A DNA stretch of 64,000 nucleotides from Bog-473 sp963701955 (GTDB taxonomy: Bacteria; Actinomycetota; Acidimicrobiia; Acidimicrobiales; RAAP-2): contig OY969694.1 of NCBI GenBank assembly GCA_963701955.1, forward strand, positions 2,480,001 to 2,544,000, given 5' to 3'. The notes under the pieces were generated by a model. That model saw only the letters and a list, made by a program, of their open reading frames with translations, searched no databases and was not told where the DNA came from. Position 1 is the stretch's first letter. Each line of letters begins with the position of its first letter. The position numbers and the translations under genes are program-made. This document shows positions 32,830 through 40,812 of the stretch, in pieces.

Positions 32830-33621
32830 TCAGTGTTCCCGGACGTGGCCCAGGAGCTCGCGCACACTCGGGCCTTCGACCCAGGCGGTGACATCCAACC
32901 GGTAGGCGCCGGGCCCTTCGGGACCCTCGTCGAGGTCGTGGGGCTCCGAGGCCACGAACCGGTTGTCGGACCTCCTCACCTCGGTGAGCACCTCTGCGTA
33001 GGGGAGCGTTGATGCGCCGGCCGACCCGAAGCCGAACACCCGCTCGGACCCCGTGACGGCGGTGGCGACGGCCCGCGCCCTGAGATAGCGCCGGTAATCG
33101 TTGCGCGCCAGCTCACCGTCGTAGGAACTGAGCACGTGCAGCGCGCGCTCGAGCATGGTCTCGTCGAAGGGGTAGAAGACGTTGGGCGCCGGCAGGTCAC
33201 CCCAGAGCCCCCACATCCACCACCGGACGGTGTCGCTCAGAGCGGCCATGGCCAGCTGGACGCCGCGGCCGACGGTCTCGTGGCCGTGGTGGACGTCGTG
33301 CGGCGAGGGGGAGACCACCACCGAGGCGCGGTGAACGGCGGCAAGGGCGGCGGCCTCGTCGGCCACCCGCGCGGCGGCCCCCGAGAGGTCGGCGCCGAGG
33401 CCGAGGTCGCACGGCGGGTCCATGAAGACCGCCTCGAACCCCGCCCGTGCCGACGCCTCGACCGCCTCGGCCCGCCGGCGTGCGTGGTCCGCGACGGCGC
33501 CGAGGCCGACGAACAGGCTGATCACGTTCCAGCCGCGGTCGCGCAGGTGCAGGAGAGCGGCGGGGCACCCGAGCGCCTCGTCGTCGGGGTGGGGCGCCAC
33601 GTGCAGGACCACCGGTGCCAC
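32830..33621 (-). CDS. PIG-L/LmbE-type zinc-dependent deacetylase
   Basis: The 263-residue protein (GTG start) shows the family's zinc motif VAPHPDDEALG near the N-terminus and the second motif SPHDVHHGHETVGRGVQLA. Relatives include MshB and Mca of mycothiol metabolism and GlcNAc-PI deacetylases. The C-terminal half (FYPFDETMLERALHVLSSYDGELARNDY) matches the LmbE group used on sugars or lipoglycans. Whether it acts on mycothiol precursors cannot be told. The gene is divergent from the P-type ATPase with 51 bases between. Confidence 0.85.
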   Translation of the reverse strand: MAPVVLHVAPHPDDEALGCPAALLHLRDRGWNVISLFVGLGAVADHARRRAEAVEASARAGFEAVFMDPPCDLGLGADLSGAAARVADEAAALAAVHRASVVVSPSPHDVHHGHETVGRGVQLAMAALSDTVRWWMWGLWGDLPAPNVFYPFDETMLERALHVLSSYDGELARNDYRRYLRARAVATAVTGSERVFGFGSAGASTLPYAEVLTEVRRSDNRFVASEPHDLDEGPEGPGAYRLDVTAWVEGPSVRELLGHVREH

Positions 33622-33672
33622 CTCGGCAGGTTAGACAGCCTTTGCGAGCACCGCGCTCGCTGCAGGAGCAAG

Positions 33673-36486
33673 ATGGCGGGCATGGCCACAGTGGGGGACA
33701 CGTCGACGACGGTGACGCCCGAGGCGGCCAGGTCCTGGTACGCCGTGGACGTGGCCGCCGTGGTGGCCGCCACGGGGAGCGACACCGACCGGGGACTCAG
33801 CCGCGCCGAGGCGGCATCGAGGCTGTCCCGCTTCGGTCCGAACCAGATCGCCACAGAGGAGCCACCCTCCCTGTGGGCCGTCGCCGCGAGCCAGCTGCGC
33901 GACCCCATGAACCTCATGCTGATCGCCGTCATCGTCGTGAGTGCTCTGATCAGCCAGTTCTCGACGGCGGTCATCGTGGCCTTCTTGGTGCTGCTCAACG
34001 TCACTCTGGGCACGCGCCAGGAGCTCAAGGCCCGGGCCAGCGTCGACGCCCTGTCCAAGATGCAAGTACCCCAGGCCAAGGTGCTCCGCGACGGCGAACT
34101 GGCGCTGGTGCCCGCCGTCGACCTCGTGCCCGGTGACGTCGTCCAGCTCGAGCCGGGGGACATCGTCCCGGCCGACGCCCGCATCGTGCGCTGTGCGACC
34201 CTCGAGACCCAGGAGGCCGCGCTCACCGGCGAGAGCGCCCCGGTCTCCAAGGATGCCCACACGCTTCGGGCCGGTGACGTGTCCCTGGGTGACCGATCCA
34301 ACATGGCCTTCCAGAACACCTCGGTCACCCGCGGCACGGCCACCATCCTCGTCACGGCCACCGGCATGGAGACCCAGATGGGTCAGATCGCCACCATGTT
34401 GACCTCGGTCACCCGGACTCGCTCGCCGCTCCAGAGGGAGCTCGACTCGCTCACCAAGGTGCTCGCCCTGGTCGCCTGGTCGGCGGTGGCGTTCATCTTC
34501 GTCGTGGGTCTGGCCCGGGGCATCCCCGGCAAGCAGTTGTTGCTCTTGGGCACCGCCATGGCGATCTCGGCGATCCCGACGGGCCTCCCCGCCTTCGTCT
34601 CGGGCCTGCTCTCCATGGGTGCCAAGGAGCTGGCCGAGGCAAAGGCGGTCGTCAAGAACCTCACCGACGTCGAGACGCTCGGCGCCACCAGCGCCATCAA
34701 CACCGACAAGACCGGGACATTGACGATGAACCAGATGATGGTCTCGACCGTCTACGCCGGGGGTTCCTGGTTCAACGTGGAGGGTGAGGGCTACCGCAAG
34801 TCGGGCGAGCTCAAGGCCGTGGCCGGGGCGTCCACGCCGGACTTCACCCGCCTCGCTCTGGGTCTGTGTCTCGACAGTGATGCCACGGTTGACGACGTGG
34901 GCAACGTGGTGGGCGACCCCACCGAAGCCGCGCTGGTCGTGCTGGCGGCCAAACTCGGCGTCGACGCCGAAGAGACGCGCCGGGCTTATCCACGTCTGGC
35001 CGAGGTGCCGTTCGACTCGGACTACAAGTTCATGGCCACCTTTCACCGGGTGACGGCCGACGGGGACGAGCACGTGCTCGAGCTGGTCAAGGGTGCGCCC
35101 GACGTGGTCCTTGCCCGGTGCTCCCATTCGGGCGGACCGCTGAGCGGCGCGCAGGTGCCCATCGCCGAGACTCGGCACGCGATCGACGAGGCCAACGAGC
35201 GCATGGGGTCGCAGGGTCTGCGGGTACTCGCATTTGCCGCCCGCCTGGTGGCTGACAACGAGACGACGATCATGGGCGACGACCCGATGTCGCTGACCAC
35301 GGGCCTGTCCTTCGTCGGCATGGTCGGCATGATCGATCCGTTGCGCGCCGAGGCCGTGGGCGCGGTGCACACGGCGCTGGGCGCGGGGATCGATGTCCGC
35401 ATGATCACGGGGGACCACGCGGTGACGGCGACGGCGATCGGCCGCGAGCTCGGACTCGGTCCGGGAGCGATCAGCGGGAGCGAGCTACGGGCGCTCTCCG
35501 ACGACGAGCTGCGACGCGAGCTTCCCGAGCTCCACGTGTTCGGCCGGGTCTCGCCGGAGGACAAGCTGCGGTTGGCCCGGGCCATGCAGCAGCAGGGATT
35601 CATCGTGGCCATGACCGGCGACGCGGTGAACGACGCCGCCGCACTCAAACAGGCCGACATCGGTGTGGCCATGGGGAGCGGCAGCGAGGTGACGAAGCAG
35701 GCGGCGCGCATGATCCTGACCGACGACAACTTCGGGACCCTGGTGCACGCCGTCGAGATCGGCCGGCGCGTCTACGAGAAGATCGTCTCGTATGTCCGCT
35801 ACCAGATGACCCAGCTGCTGGCCCTGGTCATGCTCTTCGTTGTCGCCTCGGCCTTCGACATCAACAGCGGAGTGGCGCTGACGCCGTCGATGGTCCTGTA
35901 CCTGCTGTTCTTCATGACGGCCGCCGGCGTGGTGGTCATCGCGGTCGACCCGGGGGACCCTGAGGTGATGCGCCGACCGCCCCGCGATCCCAAGCTCCCC
36001 ATCACGAACCGGACCGCCGTCTTGTTCTGGCTCCTCTACGGGGCCGTCCTCTTTGTCGCCGCGCTCATCCCGTTGGTTGCAGGCCCTGACACGCCGCGCC
36101 CGAACGCCCCGAGTGCGTCCCTGACGATGACCTTCGTCGTCATGGGCCTCGGAACTGTCTTCAACGCCCTGACCAACCGGCGGGATCCGGCCGCCGGGCT
36201 CGGTCCCCCGGTGCTCAAGGCGGTGGCCATCTCGGTGGTCCCCGTCATCATGCTGGTGCTCGGCACCCAGCTTCCGTCACTGCAGAGTGGGCTCCTCACG
36301 CAGTCGCTCTCCGGTCGCGAGTGGCTGGCCTGCCTCGGGTTGGCCTTGATGCTCCCGGTCGTGGTGGAGGGGAACAAGTGGATCCGCCGACGGCGACTGC
36401 CCGAGCCGGGCCCGATCAGCGTGACCGACGCCGTCACCGGGGCCCGGATCGATTCCGCCGGACCACCTTCGAAGGAAGCAGCGTGA
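33673..36486 (+). CDS. P2-type cation-transporting ATPase
   Basis: ATG 33673 gives 937 residues. The order is actuator domain with LTGESAPVSK, phosphorylation site D345 in INTDKTGTLT, nucleotide domain, hinge motif, and ten predicted helices. Two variations stand out. The M4 motif that is PEGLP in calcium pumps is P302-T-G-L-P here. The hinge motif usually written GDGVNDAPALK reads GDAVNDAAALK (A651). Both substitutions recur, as far as I recall, in a distinct bacterial subgroup of unknown specificity. The transported ion cannot be assigned. The stop overlaps the PPK2 start, so both are made together. Confidence 0.88.
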   Translation: MAGMATVGDTSTTVTPEAARSWYAVDVAAVVAATGSDTDRGLSRAEAASRLSRFGPNQIATEEPPSLWAVAASQLRDPMNLMLIAVIVVSALISQFSTAVIVAFLVLLNVTLGTRQELKARASVDALSKMQVPQAKVLRDGELALVPAVDLVPGDVVQLEPGDIVPADARIVRCATLETQEAALTGESAPVSKDAHTLRAGDVSLGDRSNMAFQNTSVTRGTATILVTATGMETQMGQIATMLTSVTRTRSPLQRELDSLTKVLALVAWSAVAFIFVVGLARGIPGKQLLLLGTAMAISAIPTGLPAFVSGLLSMGAKELAEAKAVVKNLTDVETLGATSAINTDKTGTLTMNQMMVSTVYAGGSWFNVEGEGYRKSGELKAVAGASTPDFTRLALGLCLDSDATVDDVGNVVGDPTEAALVVLAAKLGVDAEETRRAYPRLAEVPFDSDYKFMATFHRVTADGDEHVLELVKGAPDVVLARCSHSGGPLSGAQVPIAETRHAIDEANERMGSQGLRVLAFAARLVADNETTIMGDDPMSLTTGLSFVGMVGMIDPLRAEAVGAVHTALGAGIDVRMITGDHAVTATAIGRELGLGPGAISGSELRALSDDELRRELPELHVFGRVSPEDKLRLARAMQQQGFIVAMTGDAVNDAAALKQADIGVAMGSGSEVTKQAARMILTDDNFGTLVHAVEIGRRVYEKIVSYVRYQMTQLLALVMLFVVASAFDINSGVALTPSMVLYLLFFMTAAGVVVIAVDPGDPEVMRRPPRDPKLPITNRTAVLFWLLYGAVLFVAALIPLVAGPDTPRPNAPSASLTMTFVVMGLGTVFNALTNRRDPAAGLGPPVLKAVAISVVPVIMLVLGTQLPSLQSGLLTQSLSGREWLACLGLALMLPVVVEGNKWIRRRRLPEPGPISVTDAVTGARIDSAGPPSKEAA

Positions 36487-37310
36487 AGGACACCAAGGAC
36501 ACGAGGGATCCGCGAAACGCGGCGGAGCCGACGCCTCGGATGAAGCGTCGGGAGTACGAGGGGGAGTTGCGCCGCCTGCACGGTGAGCTCGTCGCCCTGC
36601 AGGAATGGGTCAAGAAGAGCGGGGCCAAGATCTGCATCGTCTTCGAGGGGCGTGACACCGCGGGGAAGGGCGGCACGATCAAGGCCATCACCGAGCGCGT
36701 CAGTCCGCGGGTGTTCCGCGTGGTGGCCCTGCCCGCTCCCAACGACCGGGAACGCACGCAGATGTTCATCCAGCGCTATGTCCCGTTCCTTCCAGCCGCC
36801 GGGGAAGTCGTGATCTTCGATCGCAGTTGGTACAACCGCGCCGGGATCGAGCGGGTGATGGGGTTCTGCACTGACGAGGAGGCCCGGCGGTTCCTCGACG
36901 CCGTGCCCCTGGTGGAGCGCACCATGGCCGAGTCGGGCATCATCTTGGTGAAGTACTGGCTCGAGGTCACCGCGGACGAGCAGACGCGGCGGCTCGAGAG
37001 CCGCATGAACGATCCCCGCAAGGTGTGGAAGCTCTCCGACATGGACCTCAAGTCCTACAGCCGTTGGTGGGACTACGAGAGAGCTCGCGACGACATGTTC
37101 CGGGCCAGCGACACCTCGTGGGCGCCGTGGTACATCGCTCACACCAACGACAAGCGTCGGGGCCGCCTCAACGTGATCTCGCACCTGTTGAGCCAGATCC
37201 CCTACCAGTCGATCGAGCATCATGAGGTGACCCTGCCGAAGCGCCAGAAGCCTCCGTCGAGTCTCCAGCCGGCACCGCCCGTCCGGGAGATCCCGACGCC
37301 TTTCGGCTGA
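36483..37310 (+). CDS. ppk2: Polyphosphate kinase 2
   Basis: GTG 36483 lies inside the P-type ATPase stop (GTGA). The 275-residue protein has Walker A EGRDTAGKGGTIK, the lid region and Walker B DRSWYNRAGIERVMGF, and LEVTADEQTRRLESR. The order is that of class I PPK2, which phosphorylates ADP or GDP from polyphosphate. The N-terminal 25 residues are polar and Asp/Arg-rich. Together with the polyphosphate glucokinase gene at 45.3 kb it indicates polyphosphate-based energy use. Coupling to the ion pump suggests local ATP regeneration, which is inference. Confidence 0.93.
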   Translation: MKDTKDTRDPRNAAEPTPRMKRREYEGELRRLHGELVALQEWVKKSGAKICIVFEGRDTAGKGGTIKAITERVSPRVFRVVALPAPNDRERTQMFIQRYVPFLPAAGEVVIFDRSWYNRAGIERVMGFCTDEEARRFLDAVPLVERTMAESGIILVKYWLEVTADEQTRRLESRMNDPRKVWKLSDMDLKSYSRWWDYERARDDMFRASDTSWAPWYIAHTNDKRRGRLNVISHLLSQIPYQSIEHHEVTLPKRQKPPSSLQPAPPVREIPTPFG

Positions 37311-37400
37311 TCCGGTCGGTCCGGAGGATCGTCCGAGTTGAACGCCGTAGTGACACAATCCGCAAAGAACGAGCAAGGACGCACGATGACGGGAGGAACA

Positions 37401-38021
37401 ATGTTGAAGGTCGTGGGAGCCGGGGTGGGTCGCACGGGGACGCACTCGTTGAAGCTCGCACTCGAGCAGCTTCTGGGCGGCACGTGTCACCACATGGTCG
37501 AGGTCTTCGCCCATCCCGAGGAGGTACCCGTGTGGATCGACGCCGTCGAAGGGCGGCCCGTGGACTGGGTCTCCCTGATGGACCGGTACGTCGCTCAGGT
37601 GGACTGGCCCGGGGCCAGCTTCTGGCCCGAGCTCTCCCGTGCTCACCCCGACGCCCTGGTGATCCTGTCGGTTCGCGACCCCGACGCTTGGTACACGAGC
37701 TGCTCCAACACGATCTTCGGTGGCATCAGGATGGCGGTCGAGGGTGGCGACGCCTTGATGGCTGCCATGATTCGCCTGCTCGGGGATCGCTTCAGCGACC
37801 GAATTGAGGACCGTGATGCGATGATCGCGGCCTTTCATCGACACAACGAGGCCGTGCGTGCCGGGGTGCCCGAGGACCGGCTGCTCGAGTGGACCGTGGC
37901 CGACGGTTGGGAGCCCCTGTGCGCTCGACTCGGAGTGCCGGTGCCCGATCAGGCCTTTCCGCACGTGAACACGACGGCCGAATTCCGGGCGATGGTCGGT
38001 CTGCCGCTTCTCGAGGGATAG
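37401..38021 (+). CDS. Sulfotransferase family protein
   Basis: ATG 37401 follows GGGAGGA by a good distance; ATG 37386 and TTG 37338 are in frame upstream. The 206-residue chain has a GAGVGRTGTHSLKLALEQL loop that corresponds to the 5'-phosphosulfate-binding PSB loop. It also has LVILSVRDPDAWYTSC, which is the 3'-phosphate-binding strand with R and S. This is the pattern of the short actinobacterial sulfotransferase-like family related to NAD-dependent neighbours and human-type P-loop sulfotransferases. PAPS from CysNC at 28 kb is a possible donor. The substrate is unknown. Confidence 0.8.
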   Translation: MLKVVGAGVGRTGTHSLKLALEQLLGGTCHHMVEVFAHPEEVPVWIDAVEGRPVDWVSLMDRYVAQVDWPGASFWPELSRAHPDALVILSVRDPDAWYTSCSNTIFGGIRMAVEGGDALMAAMIRLLGDRFSDRIEDRDAMIAAFHRHNEAVRAGVPEDRLLEWTVADGWEPLCARLGVPVPDQAFPHVNTTAEFRAMVGLPLLEG

Positions 38022-38091
38022 CGGATCCGTCGTCGACGAGTGGCCGCATCACCGGCTGGACGTGTCAGGCGGCCGAACACTCTTTACAGAT

Positions 38092-38107
38092 TACTCGGAA
38101 CAGAGTA
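38092..38107. promoter_or_regulatory. PadR-type operator candidate
   Basis: TACTC at 38092-38096 and GAGTA at 38103-38107 form a dyad with a 6-base spacer, so TACT-N8-AGTA. It lies 12 bases before the PadR start at 38120, a usual place for autorepression, and overlaps the likely core promoter (TTTACA at 38083-38088). Confidence 0.6.
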
Positions 38108-38119
38108 TTCTAAGAATCC

Positions 38120-38767
38120 ATGGCACCGCGGTGGTCGAGGAGCAACCCGCTGGCGCTGGCGGTCCTGGTGTGCTTGTACGAGAAGCCGATGCACCCCTAC
38201 GAGGTGGCCCAGACGCTGCGCAGCCGGGCCAAGCACGAGAGTGTCCGCCTGAACTACGGGTCCCTCTACGCCGTGGTCGAGTCGCTCGAGCGGAAGGGCT
38301 TCATCAAGTCCACCGGCACGGTGCAGCAGGGGAAGCGCCCCCAGCGCACGGTGTACGCCATCACCGACGAGGGAACCGTCGAGATGACCGACTGGATGAC
38401 CGAGCTGATCGGGACACCCAGCAAGGAGTATCCGGCATTCATGGCGGGCCTGTCCTTCATCGCCGCGCTCGAACCCGACGACGCCCTGGCCGCCCTGCGC
38501 CGGCGGGCCGAGTCGCTCACGGTCAAGATCGCCGCGCTGCGCGGGGTGATGAAAGCTGCCCGTGACGCCGGGCTGCCCCGCCTCTTCGGACTCGAATCGG
38601 AGTTCGAGGAGCGCCAGCTCGAGGCTGAGCTGAGGTTCGTGACCGCGCTGGCCGAGGAGATGTCCTCGGGCTCGCTCGAGGGACTCGAGCTGTGGCGGGA
38701 GTTCCATTCAGGCGACTTCGACCCCGACGCCGTGCACTTCACCTTCGAGTTGCCCGATGAATCGTGA
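38120..38767 (+). CDS. PadR family transcriptional regulator
   Basis: The 215-residue protein has the PadR winged helix MHPYEVAQTLRSRAKHESVRLNYGSLYAVVESLERKGFI (about 24-62) and the wing GTVQQGKRPQRTVYAITDEG. A Vir_act_alpha_C-type helical dimerisation domain spans about 85-200. A PadR-like dyad lies just upstream. The next genes are a DrrAB-type ABC exporter starting 125 bases downstream on the same strand, which is the probable target. PadR proteins typically repress drug exporters and are released by the exported compound; which ligand acts here is unknown. Confidence 0.9.
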   Translation: MAPRWSRSNPLALAVLVCLYEKPMHPYEVAQTLRSRAKHESVRLNYGSLYAVVESLERKGFIKSTGTVQQGKRPQRTVYAITDEGTVEMTDWMTELIGTPSKEYPAFMAGLSFIAALEPDDALAALRRRAESLTVKIAALRGVMKAARDAGLPRLFGLESEFEERQLEAELRFVTALAEEMSSGSLEGLELWREFHSGDFDPDAVHFTFELPDES

Positions 38768-38844
38768 CCAGACGACCCGTCAACACGCCATGAGACCTCG
38801 ACACGCCGTGATGCGCCACTCGGGACGACACGAAACGACACGAA

Positions 38845-38905
38845 ATGAACGGACGACAATGAACGGACGAAAATGAACGGAGGCGCGCCCACATGCAGGC
38901 GTTGA
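38845..38905 (+). promoter_or_regulatory. Chained micro-ORFs in the exporter leader
   Basis: Three short frames follow each other, each start overlapping the previous stop as ATGA: MNGRQ (38845-38862), MNGRK (38859-38876) and a 10-codon frame (38873-38905) that runs through the real ATG at 38893. The first two come from a tandem 14-base repeat ATGAACGGACGA(C/A)A. The exporter's ribosome binding site GGAGG (38879-38883) lies inside the third frame, so its translation could be coupled to, or gated by, the micro-ORFs. Confidence 0.5.
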
Positions 38906-39951
38906 TCGAGGCCCGGGGACTCTCCAAGCGGTTCGGCAAGGTCCACGCCCTGACCGACCTCACGCTGACCCTCCCACCGGGTGAGCCCGTGGCGATCCTG
39001 GGACCCAACGGTGCGGGCAAGACCACGTTCATCCGCATGGTGGCCACGCTTATCGAGCCCGACACCGGGACGCTGTTGGTCGACGGATACGACGTCGTGC
39101 GCCAGCCCATGGAGGTTCGGCGCCGCATCGGGTTGGCCGGCCAGTCCGCCGCCGTCGAGGAGATGATGACGGGTCGCGAGAACCTGGTGATGGTCGCCCG
39201 CCTGTACGGCCAGGGCGCCCACGAGGCGCGGCGCAGAGCACAGGGCATCCTCGAGATGATCGACCTGGTCGACGCCTCCGACCGCCGCGTCAAGACCTAT
39301 TCGGGCGGGATGCGGCGCCGGCTCGACCTCGGGGCGAGTCTGGTCGGCTCGCCGCGGCTGCTCCTCCTCGACGAGCCCACGACCGGGCTTGATCCCGGCA
39401 GCCGCAACGAGGTCTGGGACGGGATCCGGGCCATGGGCCTGGCCGGCACGAACATCTTGTTGACGACCCAGTACCTCGACGAGGCCGACCGCCTGGCCTC
39501 CAACATCGTGATCATCGACGGGGGGCAGGTGATCGCGCAGGGCACTCCGGCCGAACTGAAGTCGAGGGTGGGAGCCGACATGGTGGAGCTGCACACCGCC
39601 GACGTGCCCACCATGGGGCGGGCCGCCGAGGTGCTGCGCGCCTTCGGCACGGCGGAGCCCGCCACCGACCCGACCACCCGACGGTGCTCGCTGGCCGCGC
39701 CGGACGGCGCCAGGTTGCTCCCGCTCGTGATCCGCGCCCTCGACGAAGCCGGTGTGGTCGTCGAGGACATCGCGCTGCGCCGACCGACCCTCGACGAGGT
39801 GTTCCTCGCCCTGACCGGGCACCGGGCTTCGCCCGACCCGACGACGCCGCCCGATTCGGACCCGCCCCAGGGTCCAAGAGGCCCGGACACGGACGGCAAG
39901 AGTCACACCGGGAGCGACGACAACGGCAACGAGAAAGAGGCCGCGGCATGA
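38893..39951 (+). CDS. DrrA-like ABC exporter ATP-binding subunit
   Basis: The 352-residue ATPase has Walker A GPNGAGKTT at 37-45, signature YSGGMRRRLDLG and Walker B LLLLDEPTTGLDPG. The switch region LLTTQYLDEADRLASNIVII is the DrrA form with Q in place of the histidine. A C-terminal regulatory domain of about 110 residues ends in a polar Asp/Gly/Pro tail. The stop overlaps the permease start by four bases. The position behind PadR suggests a drug or secondary-metabolite exporter under its control. Confidence 0.92.
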   Translation: MQALIEARGLSKRFGKVHALTDLTLTLPPGEPVAILGPNGAGKTTFIRMVATLIEPDTGTLLVDGYDVVRQPMEVRRRIGLAGQSAAVEEMMTGRENLVMVARLYGQGAHEARRRAQGILEMIDLVDASDRRVKTYSGGMRRRLDLGASLVGSPRLLLLDEPTTGLDPGSRNEVWDGIRAMGLAGTNILLTTQYLDEADRLASNIVIIDGGQVIAQGTPAELKSRVGADMVELHTADVPTMGRAAEVLRAFGTAEPATDPTTRRCSLAAPDGARLLPLVIRALDEAGVVVEDIALRRPTLDEVFLALTGHRASPDPTTPPDSDPPQGPRGPDTDGKSHTGSDDNGNEKEAAA

Positions 39952-40790
39952 CGACCGAAGTGATCCTCGAACGAGCGCAGCCGGCCCCGCCCGACAGCGT
40001 CCTCAACCGGGGAGCCTCGTTCCCGGTGGCCGCCGGACAGGTGGCCGGGCGCACGCTCAAGAAGTTCATGCGCACGCCGACGCTGATCATCGCGGGCACG
40101 GCGCAGGGTGTGCTGTTCCTCTTGATCTTCCGCTACGTGTTCGGCGGCGCGGTTTCCCACACGGGCAATCTCACCTACGTCGACTTCTTGGTCCCGGGGT
40201 TCGTCGTCACCGGCGTCCTGTTCCAGGGCATGGGAGCGGCGAGCGGTGTGGCCGACGACAAGGACGGTGGACTCTTCGACCGTCTGCGCAGCCTGCCCAT
40301 CCGGCTGCTGGCCATCGTCACCGGCCGGGTCGGTGCCGACACCGTGCTGGTGGCGTGGGGGACGTTCGTCATGACCGTCGTCGGCTTCGCCGTGGGATTC
40401 CGCATCGGCGGCTCCACCGTCGACGCCGTCGCCGCCTTCTTCTTGACCATCCTCTACGGCTTCGCCTTCGTCTGGATGTTCATCTTCATGGGACTCTCGG
40501 CGGGCAGCCCTCAGGCGGCCCAGAGCCTGGCCTTCCTGGTCTTCCCGCTGGTCTTCGTCTCGTCGGCCTTCGTACCCGTGGCGACGATGCCGGGGTGGAT
40601 GCAGGGCTTCGCCGAGCACCAACCGATGACCCAGATGGTCAACACGGCGCGCATCCTCACCGGTGGGCCGAAGGCCGAGGCGCTGCTCGGGCACCCGCTC
40701 TCGACGTATCTCATCCCGTCGCTGTGGTGGACCGTCGGGCTGGTGGCCGTTTTCGCGCCACTGGCGGTATGGAAGCTCAAGCGGTCCTGA
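39948..40790 (+). CDS. DrrB-like ABC-2 exporter permease
   Basis: ATG 39948 overlaps the ATPase stop. The 280-residue protein starts with the amphipathic interface helix and six transmembrane helices. LIIAGTAQGVLFLLIFRYVFGGAV and the coupling helix GLFDRLRSLPIRLLAIVTGR are the DrrB/NodJ pattern. LVFVSSAFVPVATMPGWMQGFAEHQPMTQ is the typical late ABC-2 signature. Partner of the ATPase just upstream. It is convergent with the DUF4268 gene, 22 bases away. Confidence 0.92.
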   Translation: MTTEVILERAQPAPPDSVLNRGASFPVAAGQVAGRTLKKFMRTPTLIIAGTAQGVLFLLIFRYVFGGAVSHTGNLTYVDFLVPGFVVTGVLFQGMGAASGVADDKDGGLFDRLRSLPIRLLAIVTGRVGADTVLVAWGTFVMTVVGFAVGFRIGGSTVDAVAAFFLTILYGFAFVWMFIFMGLSAGSPQAAQSLAFLVFPLVFVSSAFVPVATMPGWMQGFAEHQPMTQMVNTARILTGGPKAEALLGHPLSTYLIPSLWWTVGLVAVFAPLAVWKLKRS

Positions 40791-40812
40791 AGCGGCCCAG
40801 CGGCGAAGGGGC

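Noticed and set aside
33631..35418. 595-residue minus-strand frame opposite the P-type ATPase
   Set aside because: Antisense shadow of a motif-complete ATPase; Asp/His/Arg-rich without structure.
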